Assembly (NCBI GenBank): GCA_902363125.1
Contig: CABIZD010000012.1
Coordinates: 1 to 64,000 of the forward strand
Direction of reading: 5' to 3'
From: Coriobacteriaceae bacterium
GTDB lineage: Bacteria; Actinomycetota; Coriobacteriia; Coriobacteriales; Coriobacteriaceae
DNA: 64,000 nt
A program made the position numbers and the translations under genes. Under the pieces are notes generated by a model. That model saw only the letters and a list, made by a program, of their open reading frames with translations. It had not been told where the DNA came from and ran no database searches. Positions 41,223 to 48,784 of the stretch are shown in pieces (the stretch's first letter is position 1; each line of letters opens with the position of its first letter).

Positions 41223-44123
41223 ATGACCCAGCCCTTGCCCTGGGAAAAGAATGCCGCGGTACCCGTGCCGCCCGCGCCGGAACCCGTGCCGCTTGATGCA
41301 TACACTGCCCCCGCTGCGCCGGAGCCCGAGCTCGTCCCGCTCGACATCTACGACGCTCCCGCGCCGGCATCCAAGCCCGCTAAGCCGCTTGTCGACATCG
41401 ACAGTCTTAACCCCGCTCAGCGCGAGGCGGTTCTGACCACCGAGGGTCCGTTGCTGGTCCTTGCCGGTGCTGGCTCGGGCAAGACCCGCGTCCTGACCTT
41501 CCGCATTGCCCATATGCTCGGCGACCTGGGCGTTAAGCCCTGGCAGATCCTTGCCATCACGTTTACCAACAAAGCAGCGGCCGAGATGCGCGAGCGTCTG
41601 GCGGCGCTTATCCCCAGCGGTACCCGCGGCATGTGGGTGTGCACCTTCCATGCCATGTGCGTGCGCATGCTGCGCGAGGACGCCGACCTGCTGGGCTACA
41701 CCGGCCAGTTCACCATCTACGATGACGATGACTCAAAGCGCATGGTGCGCGACATTATGCAGGCGCTCGGCATCGAGCAAAAGCAGTTCCCCATCAACAT
41801 GATCCGCAGCAAGATCAGCTCTGCTAAAAACGCCATGATCGGGCCCGAGGACATGCTCAAATCCGCTGACAGCCCCAATGACAAAAAGGCCGCGCAGGTC
41901 TACCTGGAGCTGGAGCGCCGCCTGCGCGCCGCCAACGCGATGGACTTCGACGACCTGCTCGTGCGCACGCTCGAGCTACTGCGCACCCGCCCCGAGGTGC
42001 TCGATAAGTACCAGGAGCGCTTCCGCTACATTAGCGTCGACGAGTATCAGGACACCAACCACGTCCAGTACGAGATCGCCAACCTGCTGGCCGCCAAGTA
42101 CCAAAACCTTATGGTCGTGGGCGACGACGATCAGTCCATTTATAGCTGGCGTGGCGCCGACATCACCAATATCCTGGACTTTGAGAAGGACTTTAAAAAC
42201 TGCAAGACCGTCAAGTTGGAGCAGAACTATCGCTCCACGGGTCACATCCTGAGCGCCGCCAATGCCGTTGTTCGCCACAACTCGCAGCGCAAGGACAAGC
42301 GCCTGTTTACGGCCGAGGGCGATGGCGAGAAGATTCAGGCTTTCCAGGCAAGCGACGAGCGCGACGAGGGTCGCTGGATTGCCGGCGAGATCGAGAAGCT
42401 GCATGCCAAGGGTACGAGCTACGACGATATCGCCGTGTTCTACCGCACCAACGCCCAGTCGCGTATCCTCGAAGATATGTTCCTGCGCGCGGGCGTGCCC
42501 TACAAGATCGTCGGCGGCACGCGATTCTTCGACCGCGCCGAGATCCGCGACGTCATGGCCTACCTCAAGATGATCGTGAACCCGGCCGACGAGATGAGCG
42601 TCAAGCGCGTCATCAACACGCCGCGCCGCGGCATCGGCTCCACCTCGATCCAAAAGATCGAGCAGCTGGCGCGCGACAACCGCTGCTCGTTCTTCCAGGC
42701 CTGCGAGATCGCAACAGCCGAGACGGGCATGTTTAGTGCCAAGGTGCGCAACGGCCTGTCGAGTTTTGTGGCGCTGGTGCGCGAGGGCCGTCGCATGGAC
42801 GGCGAGCTCAAGGATGTCGTCGAGATGATTGTCGACAAGACGGGCCTGCTGCAGGCGTTTCGCGCCGAGGGCACCATGGAGTCCGAGAGCCGCGCCGAGA
42901 ACATCCAGGAATTCCTGGGCGTCGCCGCCGAATTTGAGGAGACGCACGAGGATATCGAGGGCACGCTCGAGAGTCTAGAAGAGCTGCGCGCAGCCGGTGT
43001 TGCCGACGTGCCTGCCGGCGCCGAGTCCGAGCCCGTCGTGGTGAGTGCGCCCACGCCCGAGCCGGGGCCGTCTGCACCGGCATCCTCGTTTGAGGCACTC
43101 GTCGGCGCTCGTGACGCCGCGGGTTCCAATCCGCTCGATAGCCTAGCCGCCCCGGCGCTCTCGCCGCAGGATGCCCTAGCCGCCGCCATCGCGGGCAACG
43201 CGTATGCCGTGCCAACAGAGCTACCGGCGGGCGCCGTGCATGCCGACGAGATCGAGCGCACCTACGGTCCGCTCACCTGTAAGGCGCTGCCGGCACTCAT
43301 GGAGTGGCTGGCCCTGCGCTCCGACTTGGATTCCCTGGCCGGCGAGACGCATGCCATTACCATGATGACCATCCACTCCGCCAAGGGCCTGGAGTTCCCG
43401 GCGGTGTTCGTGGCCGGCATGGAGGAGGGCATCTTCCCGCACGTGCACGACTTTGGCGGCAGCGATGATCCGGGCAAGCTCGAGGAGGAGCGTCGCCTGG
43501 CCTACGTTGCCATCACGCGTGCCCGTAAGCGCCTGTTCCTGACCTATGCGGCCACGCGTCGCACCTACGGCTCGACCTCTGCCAACCCGCGCTCCCGCTT
43601 CCTCAACGAGATTCCGTTTGAGGATATCGAGTTTAGCGGTATCGGTTCTGCCGGTTTTGAGGGCACGGGCTGGGAGAAGCGCGGCGACCGTCACGGCACC
43701 TTTGGCTCGGGCATGGGCTCGGATATGTATGGCGGCAAGGTGTTCGGTTCGCATACGCGCTCGACCGGCGGTTCCGGTTCGCGCGGCGGATCGAGCTTCG
43801 ACGATTTCTTTGGTGGCAGCACCTATGGCACCGAGCGCCATCGCGGGGTTTCGCCCGACGCCGGCCGTGTTGCCTCAACCTTTGGCTCGGGCGCGCCGCG
43901 AGCTAAAAAGCCGTCGTCCAAGGTGTCGCCGACGGTGGAGCGCAAGGTCGATCGTGCCAGCGCATCGCAGGACTTTGCCGCGGGCGATACCGTGAGCCAC
44001 AAGACCTTTGGCACCGGTACCGTGATCTCGGTCGCCGGAGACATGATCGAGGTCCAATTCGAAAAGACCGGCCAGACCAAAAAGCTCATGAAGGGCTTCG
44101 CTCCGATCGTCAAGCTGTCATAA
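41223..44123 (+). CDS. pcrA: UvrD/PcrA-type DNA helicase
   Basis: A 966-residue superfamily 1A helicase for DNA repair and replication restart. Residues 1-58 are a Pro/Ala-rich extension. Walker A AGAGSGKT is at 81-88, followed by TFTNKAAAEMRERL, VDEYQDTN, GDDDQSIYSWRGA, QNYRS, and late motifs MTIHSAKGLEFPAVFVAGMEEGIFP and YVAITRARKRLFLTYA. Between about 582 and 672 there is a low-complexity Ala/Pro/Glu insert before the last helicase region. The C-terminus (about 915-966) is a Tudor-like domain (GDTVSHKTFGTGTVISVAG...) as in PcrA that binds RNA polymerase. ATG 41223 follows AGGAG. Confidence 0.93.
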   Translation: MTQPLPWEKNAAVPVPPAPEPVPLDAYTAPAAPEPELVPLDIYDAPAPASKPAKPLVDIDSLNPAQREAVLTTEGPLLVLAGAGSGKTRVLTFRIAHMLGDLGVKPWQILAITFTNKAAAEMRERLAALIPSGTRGMWVCTFHAMCVRMLREDADLLGYTGQFTIYDDDDSKRMVRDIMQALGIEQKQFPINMIRSKISSAKNAMIGPEDMLKSADSPNDKKAAQVYLELERRLRAANAMDFDDLLVRTLELLRTRPEVLDKYQERFRYISVDEYQDTNHVQYEIANLLAAKYQNLMVVGDDDQSIYSWRGADITNILDFEKDFKNCKTVKLEQNYRSTGHILSAANAVVRHNSQRKDKRLFTAEGDGEKIQAFQASDERDEGRWIAGEIEKLHAKGTSYDDIAVFYRTNAQSRILEDMFLRAGVPYKIVGGTRFFDRAEIRDVMAYLKMIVNPADEMSVKRVINTPRRGIGSTSIQKIEQLARDNRCSFFQACEIATAETGMFSAKVRNGLSSFVALVREGRRMDGELKDVVEMIVDKTGLLQAFRAEGTMESESRAENIQEFLGVAAEFEETHEDIEGTLESLEELRAAGVADVPAGAESEPVVVSAPTPEPGPSAPASSFEALVGARDAAGSNPLDSLAAPALSPQDALAAAIAGNAYAVPTELPAGAVHADEIERTYGPLTCKALPALMEWLALRSDLDSLAGETHAITMMTIHSAKGLEFPAVFVAGMEEGIFPHVHDFGGSDDPGKLEEERRLAYVAITRARKRLFLTYAATRRTYGSTSANPRSRFLNEIPFEDIEFSGIGSAGFEGTGWEKRGDRHGTFGSGMGSDMYGGKVFGSHTRSTGGSGSRGGSSFDDFFGGSTYGTERHRGVSPDAGRVASTFGSGAPRAKKPSSKVSPTVERKVDRASASQDFAAGDTVSHKTFGTGTVISVAGDMIEVQFEKTGQTKKLMKGFAPIVKLS

Positions 44124-44125
44124 TC

Positions 44126-44265
44126 CCGGCGGACCTGGGCGGGCGTATGGGGCAACATCGCCTGCTCGGGCAGTCCTGCGCAAGACGGAGAGCACATTAA
44201 GTGCTCTCCTTTGCGTGCGGAACTCGCGACCGATGTTGCCCCATACGCCCACCCATGTCCTCAGG
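44126..44265. repeat. Large nested palindrome after pcrA
   Basis: The arms 44137-44160 and 44231-44254 are inverted repeats matching at 23 of 24 positions (GGGCGTATGGGGCAACATCG core) and extend with mismatches to 44126 and 44265. Inside, GGAGAGCAC (44187-44195) and GTGCTCTCC form a perfect 9-bp hairpin. The structure begins directly after the pcrA stop, so it is part of its 3' end and possibly its terminator. Confidence 0.75.
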
Positions 44266-44345
44266 TTACGTTGCTTGCGAACGTCGCTCTACTCGTTCGC
44301 TTTTTGGTCTGGAGAGCCGGGTGGGCTGATATATAGATACGAGTA

Positions 44346-44384
44346 GGGGCTCCTCCGTTGATGAACGGGGGAGCCCCTTGTTTC
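44346..44384 (+). terminator. Terminator hairpin between pcrA and manA
   Basis: GGGGCTCCTCCGTT (44346-44359) and AACGGGGGAGCCCC (44364-44377) pair over 14 positions with one mismatch, with loop GATG and a T-rich tail TTGTTTC. The orientation favours rightward transcription. Confidence 0.75.
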
Positions 44385-44404
44385 GTTTTGGTTGTTGTTG
44401 CGAC

Positions 44405-45337
44405 CTACAGGTGGCTGATGATCAGTTCCATCTTGCCTTCGAGGTCAATGTCGCTGACGGTGCTCGGAGCCAGCAGGTGGCTGCCCTTGTGGACGGGGTC
44501 GCCGCAGACGGTGCCTTCGCCGTCGATGACCGACAGGCACATGAAGGGCCAGCGCTGCTCGAGGGTCTTGCTGCCGTCGACGCGCACGCGATCGACGGTG
44601 TAGCAGGGGTTGGACTCGAGCTCGGTTACGCCATCGACCTCGGGCGCGGTTACGGTACCGTCGGTCGGTGCCTGCGCGTTAAAGTTGATGCAGTCGAGGC
44701 TCTGCTCAATATGCAGCGGGCGCAGCTTGCCGTCAGTGCCGGGGCGGTCGTAGTCGTACAGGCGATAGGTCACGTCGCTCGACTGCTGCGTCTCCAAAAT
44801 GAGCGTACCAGTCTTGATGGCGTGCACGGTACCGGAGTCAATCTGGAAAAAGTCACCCTTGTGAATCGGCAGCACGTTGAGCATCTCGTCCCAATGGCCC
44901 TCCTCGATCATCTGTGCGGCCTCGGCGCGGTCCTTGGCGCGCTGGCCGACGATGATCGTGGCACCGGGCTCGCAGTCCAGTACATACCAGCACTCGGTTT
45001 TGCCCAGGCTGCCGTTCTCGTGCTCGGCGGCGTACTCGTCGTTGGGGTGAATCTGGATCGAAAGGTCGTCCTTGGCGTCCAGGATCTTAATGAGCAGCGG
45101 GAACTCCTTGCCCTCGCAGTTGCCAAAGAGCTCGCGGTGCTCGGCCCACAGCCATGACAGCGTGTGACCGGCGTACGGGCCCTCAGCGATCTGGCAGTCG
45201 CCGTTGGGGTGTGCCGAGATGGCCCAGCACTCACCGATGGGACCCTCGGGAATGTCATAACCAAATACGGTTTCGAGCTGGCGGCCGCCCCAGATCTTCT
45301 CGTGAAAGATCGGCGTCAGTTTAATCAAATCGGACAT
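44405..45337 (-). CDS. manA: Mannose-6-phosphate isomerase, class I
   Basis: A 310-residue zinc cupin enzyme that interconverts mannose 6-phosphate and fructose 6-phosphate. The short Firmicutes-type form: PIFHEKIWGGRQLE at the N-terminus, IGECWAISAHPNGDC, zinc ligands in SIQIHPNDEYAAEHENGSLGKTECWYVL, and FFQIDSGTVHAIKTGTLILE with the conserved His. I prefer the ATG at 45337 (7 bases after GGGGG) to the ATG at 45343. A gene for a GntR regulator lies 75 bases upstream on the same strand, so the two are probably co-transcribed. Confidence 0.94.
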   Translation of the reverse strand: MSDLIKLTPIFHEKIWGGRQLETVFGYDIPEGPIGECWAISAHPNGDCQIAEGPYAGHTLSWLWAEHRELFGNCEGKEFPLLIKILDAKDDLSIQIHPNDEYAAEHENGSLGKTECWYVLDCEPGATIIVGQRAKDRAEAAQMIEEGHWDEMLNVLPIHKGDFFQIDSGTVHAIKTGTLILETQQSSDVTYRLYDYDRPGTDGKLRPLHIEQSLDCINFNAQAPTDGTVTAPEVDGVTELESNPCYTVDRVRVDGSKTLEQRWPFMCLSVIDGEGTVCGDPVHKGSHLLAPSTVSDIDLEGKMELIISHL

Positions 45338-45412
45338 GTTCATACCCCCATGGTGTTGCGCGGCCGCCCACTCTAAACGAGCCGTAACGAGCGCCCGCAT
45401 GACTACAAAAAC

Positions 45413-46132
45413 CTATGCCAACGTTACGTTGTGCAGCTCAAAGCGGTCACCAACGTTGCGCGAGATCGAATGCTCAAAGGCGGTGCCGCTATCCAAAAAG
45501 CCAATCTGGTTGAGCTCGAGCAGGGGAGAGCCGGGTTTGGTGTCCAGGCGCTCAGCCTCTTCCTCGGTTGCCGCTACGGCGCGAATGGTGCGGTGGAAGC
45601 TCGAAATCTTCAGCCCGCATTGCTTGCGGATGAAGCTGTAGACCGATCCATACAGGTCTTTCTTTTTAAGGCCCGGAATCAGCTCGAGGGGCATGTAGGT
45701 GTACTCGATAACGATGGGCTTCTCGTCGACCTGGCGCACGCGCACGATGTGATAGGCAAAGTCGTCCTCGGCAATTCCCAGCTGGGCAGCGACGTCTGCT
45801 GGCGGATTGACAATCGAGAAATCGTAGACCACCGAGGTCACCTTCTCCCCGCGGTGCTCATACGAAAAGCCCTGGGAGCGATCGTTCTTGCCCTGGAAAA
45901 ACGCCTGGCCGGGAAGCCCCGCCGTGTCCTTAACGTAGGTGCCCGATCCGCGCCGGCTGGTAATAAGGCCTTCCTCGGTGATCTGCTCGATAGCTCGTTT
46001 GACGGTGATTTTGGAAACGCTATAGAGCTCACAGAACTCAACGACGGTGGGTAGCTTGTCGCCCGGCTTTAGAGCGCCGTCCTCGATGCTTCGGGCGATA
46101 TCTGCAGCTATCGCCTCATATTTGGGAATCAT
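45413..46132 (-). CDS. GntR-family regulator with UTRA domain
   Basis: A 239-residue regulator of the HutC subfamily. The winged helix is at 1-70 (YEAIAADIARSIEDGALKPGDKLPTVVEFCELYSVSKITVKRAIEQ), and the UTRA ligand domain covers about 90-235 with the ERLDTKPGSPLLELNQIGF motif. UTRA domains bind small sugars or phosphosugars. With manA downstream and a ROK kinase divergent, it likely controls sugar use. AAAGGAGG lies 4 bases before the ATG. Confidence 0.92.
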   Translation of the reverse strand: MIPKYEAIAADIARSIEDGALKPGDKLPTVVEFCELYSVSKITVKRAIEQITEEGLITSRRGSGTYVKDTAGLPGQAFFQGKNDRSQGFSYEHRGEKVTSVVYDFSIVNPPADVAAQLGIAEDDFAYHIVRVRQVDEKPIVIEYTYMPLELIPGLKKKDLYGSVYSFIRKQCGLKISSFHRTIRAVAATEEEAERLDTKPGSPLLELNQIGFLDSGTAFEHSISRNVGDRFELHNVTLA

Positions 46133-46472
46133 GGAACCTCCTTTCCAGCTTGATTGAGTATAAAAGAAAGTATAGTCAACACCTAAGCATCCCTATTGTG
46201 TTTTTGAAAAGTTCGAGAAAGAGATAATTGAAAAACGATTCTCTTTTACAACTAGAGCGCTTCAAATTAATATGCACTCTAATAATGTGGTATTGAGCAA
46301 ATTGATCGGCTCGAAGATGGGGTTGGGCCGTTTTGCCGCCCAGCGAACCGAATCTCATGCCTTGCGTTTTCCCAGATAAAACCTGCCAAAACAAACCTGT
46401 CCCTTTTTGACAGGTTTTTGCCTGGGGAGCGGTACCATACAGGCAATGTTTAAACGAGAAAGGCGGGCTCCC
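46133..46472. other. AT-rich divergent control region between gntR and the ROK kinase gene
   Basis: This 340-base region is clearly AT-richer than its surroundings. It carries the leftward near-palindrome GAGTATAAAAGAAAGTATAGTC at 46155-46176, a candidate operator or promoter for the GntR gene. A loose inverted repeat lies near 46220-46250, and a terminator-like hairpin at 46393-46417. It is the natural site for control by the GntR protein. Confidence 0.45.
46393..46420 (+). terminator. Terminator-like hairpin upstream of the ROK kinase
   Basis: AAACCTGTC (46393-46401) and GACAGGTTT (46409-46417) form a perfect 9-bp stem followed by TTG. The loop CCTTTTT keeps the CTGTCCC motif of the dispersed elements. 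It stands 55 bases before the kinase start and may attenuate it. Confidence 0.6.
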
Positions 46473-47426
46473 ATGGAACCTAAGCAGTACTACATCGGCA
46501 TCGACGTCGGCGGCACTTCGGTTAAGGAGGGCCTGTTCGACGAGGACGGCAACCTGCTGGCCAAGGCCAGCGTGCCCACGCCTCCCATCGTTGACGCCGC
46601 GGGCTTTGCCGCGGTGACCGAGGCTATCGACCAGGTGGTCGCCAAGGCTCAGATTCCGCGCGCCTTTGTGGCGGGCATTGGCCTGGCAGTTCCGTGCCCC
46701 ATCCCGGCATCGGGCGATGCCAAGGTCAAGGCCAACATTGCTATTAACCTGCCTGAGCTAAGAGTCGCCATTCAGGAGCACTGCCCCGACGCGGTCGTTA
46801 AGTACGAGAACGATGCCAACGCCGCTGCCATGGGCGAGGCCTGGCTCGGCTCTGCCAAGGGCGTACAGAACGTGGTGATGGTCACCATTGGTACCGGCGT
46901 GGGCGGCGGCGTTATCGTTAACGGCGACGTGGTATCAGGCGTTGTGGGCGCCGGCGGCGAGATTGGCCATATGTGCCTGAACCCCGACGAGAAGCGCACC
47001 TGCGGCTGCGGCGGCCATGGCCATCTGGAGCAGTATTCCAGCGCCACCGGCGTGGTGAGCAACTACCTTGCCGAGTGCAAGAAGGCAGGCGTCGAGCCCA
47101 TCGAGCTCACCGGTCCCTCCGATTCCAAGGACGTGTTCCAGGCCTGCCGCGAGGGCGACAAGCTCGCGCTTGCCGCGGCCGATACCATGGCCGACTATCT
47201 CGGTCGCGCCCTGGCGCTTATTGCCAACGTGGTCGATCCCGAGATGTTCCTCATCGGCGGCGGCGCATCCGCCTCGGCCGATGTCTACCTCGACAAGGTC
47301 CGCGAGCACTTTAAGCAGTACGCGCTTTCTGCCTCGCGCGAGACGCCCATCAAGGTCGCTTCGCTCGGAAACGACGCCGGCATCATCGGTGCCGCCTACG
47401 TAGCCCTGCGCGCCGCCGGTAAATAG
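46473..47426 (+). CDS. ROK-family glucokinase-like sugar kinase
   Basis: A 317-residue ASKHA-fold kinase. The phosphate-1 loop is GIDVGGTSVKEGLFD. The ROK signature follows: GTGVGGGVIVNGDVVSG, then GEIGHMCLNPDEKRTCGCGGHGHLEQYSSATG with the zinc ligands (His and three Cys). The C-terminal IGGGASAS closes the fold. Glucokinase is the likely activity; N-acetylmannosamine or fructose kinases look similar. ATG 46473 begins the conserved N-terminus after AAAGGCGGG; upstream in-frame starts add unconserved residues. Confidence 0.93.
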   Translation: MEPKQYYIGIDVGGTSVKEGLFDEDGNLLAKASVPTPPIVDAAGFAAVTEAIDQVVAKAQIPRAFVAGIGLAVPCPIPASGDAKVKANIAINLPELRVAIQEHCPDAVVKYENDANAAAMGEAWLGSAKGVQNVVMVTIGTGVGGGVIVNGDVVSGVVGAGGEIGHMCLNPDEKRTCGCGGHGHLEQYSSATGVVSNYLAECKKAGVEPIELTGPSDSKDVFQACREGDKLALAAADTMADYLGRALALIANVVDPEMFLIGGGASASADVYLDKVREHFKQYALSASRETPIKVASLGNDAGIIGAAYVALRAAGK

Positions 47427-47427
47427 C

Positions 47428-47498
47428 TGGTGCAAGGGGGACGGGTTAGTTTGCACTAGCATGGTGCAAAGGGGGCAGACTTCGCCCCAACACTTGCC
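47428..47498. repeat. GGTGCAA direct-repeat element
   Basis: TGGTGCAAGGGGGACGGG and TGGTGCAAAGGGGGCAG form a direct repeat 33 bases apart. Between them TTTGCAC ... GGTGCAAA makes a small hairpin. The core resembles the one at 41040-41062. It lies just after the kinase stop. Confidence 0.55.
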
Positions 47499-47592
47499 CC
47501 AAATTGTGCCGCGGCCCTTCCGTCTCAGAAGGCTCGGTGCCAGCGTGCTACCATAGCTACGTCCAAGTACACATATCAAGTGGAGGATATCC

Positions 47593-48516
47593 ATGGCAAA
47601 CGTTCTTGTCTTTGGTCACCAGAACCCCGATAACGACGCCATCATGAGCGCCGTCGTCCTGTCCCAGCTGCTCAACCAGGTTGAGTATGCCGGCAACACC
47701 TACGAGGCTTGCGCTCTGGGCCAGCTTCCGGCAGAGTCCGCCAAGCTGCTCGCCGACGCCGGCATTGCCGAGCCCCGCGTGATCGATTCCGTCGAGGCCG
47801 GTCAGCTCGTCGTCCTCACCGACCACAACGAGTCTGCCCAGTCCGTCGCCGGCCTTAAGGACGCCACGGTCTTTGGCGTCGTCGACCATCACCGCATCGG
47901 CGACTTCGAGACCGCCGGCCCGCTGCACTACATCTGCCTGCCCTGGGGCTCCAGCTGCACCATCGTCACCAAGCTTGCCGGCGTGCTCGGCGTTGAGCTT
48001 TCCGACGTCCAGGCCAAGCTGCTGCTCTCGGCCATGATGACCGACACGCTCATGCTCAAGAGCCCCACCACCACCGATGTCGACCGCGCTGTCGCTGCTA
48101 AGCTCGGCGAGCAGGTGGGCGTCGACCCGGTCAAGTTTGGCATGGAGGTCTTCCTCACCCGTCCGTCCGGCTCCTTCACCGCAGCCGAGATGGTCGGCAA
48201 CGACATCAAGATGTTCGAGCCCGCTGGCAAGAAGCTGCTCATCGGCCAGTACGAGACCGTCGACAAGACCCGTGCACTCGGCATGATCGACGAGATTCGC
48301 GAGGCCATGCGCGCCTACGCCGCCGAGAAGGGTGCCGATGGCATCGTCCTGTGCATCACCGACATCATGGAGGAGGGCTCGCAGGTCCTGCTCGAGGGCG
48401 AGACCGAGGCTGCTCAGAAGGGCTTGGGCATTGCCGACGAGCACGACGGCGTCTGGATGCCGGGCGTCCTCTCCCGTAAGAAGCAGGTCGCTGCCCCCAT
48501 CATGGCCGCCTGCTAG
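47593..48516 (+). CDS. ppaC: Manganese-dependent inorganic pyrophosphatase
   Basis: A 307-residue family II pyrophosphatase of the DHH superfamily. VFGHQNPDNDAIMSA supplies His and Asp ligands, VVDHHRIGDFETAG is the DHH motif, MMTDTLMLKSPTTTDVD supplies another Asp, and SRKKQVAAP is the C-terminal substrate-binding loop. It hydrolyses pyrophosphate from biosynthetic reactions such as the first histidine step. No CBS domain insert is present. GGAGG lies 8 bases before the ATG. A strong terminator follows. Confidence 0.96.
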   Translation: MANVLVFGHQNPDNDAIMSAVVLSQLLNQVEYAGNTYEACALGQLPAESAKLLADAGIAEPRVIDSVEAGQLVVLTDHNESAQSVAGLKDATVFGVVDHHRIGDFETAGPLHYICLPWGSSCTIVTKLAGVLGVELSDVQAKLLLSAMMTDTLMLKSPTTTDVDRAVAAKLGEQVGVDPVKFGMEVFLTRPSGSFTAAEMVGNDIKMFEPAGKKLLIGQYETVDKTRALGMIDEIREAMRAYAAEKGADGIVLCITDIMEEGSQVLLEGETEAAQKGLGIADEHDGVWMPGVLSRKKQVAAPIMAAC

Positions 48517-48537
48517 GTTCTTTTGACCTAACACCGA

Positions 48538-48576
48538 CGACCGGATCGCGGACGCCCCGCGCTCCGGTCGTTTTTT
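48538..48576 (+). terminator. Terminator after ppaC
   Basis: CGACCGGA (48538-48545) and TCCGGTCG (48563-48570) form a perfect 8-bp stem around a GC-rich 17-base loop that can itself pair, followed by TTTTTT. Confidence 0.9.
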
Positions 48577-48715
48577 ATGCACGGCGCTGCGTCGTCTCTT
48601 GGACAAGCGTGCCCGTGCCGTTGAGTAAATAATGTTCAACCTGTGGTTCCGCTTTTCGGCCACGCCTGCGTGCTTGTCGTGCAGGGTAGGCTAGATGCAA
48701 GCGTAATACGTTAGA

Positions 48716-48784
48716 GCGCGGCGCCGCCACTTGGGCGGGCCGTGCTTTTTTAAGACGGGAACTTTCCCGTGAAAGGAGCCGCCC
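48716..48784 (+). promoter_or_regulatory. Structured nhaA leader, candidate cation riboswitch
   Basis: A first hairpin pairs GCGCGGCGCCGCC (48716-48728) with GGCGGGCCGTGC (48734-48745), with one bulge, followed by TTTTTT. Next, ACGGGAA (48755-48761) can pair with TTCCCGT (48764-48770). Alternatively CTTTC (48762-48766) can pair with GAAAG (48771-48775), which covers AGGAG (48774-48778), the nhaA ribosome binding site. The last two hairpins exclude each other. nhaA genes in other bacteria are known to be controlled by Li+/Na+ riboswitches (nhaA-I, nhaA-II and DUF1646 motifs). Whether this leader matches one of those consensus models is not settled by eye. Confidence 0.5.
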
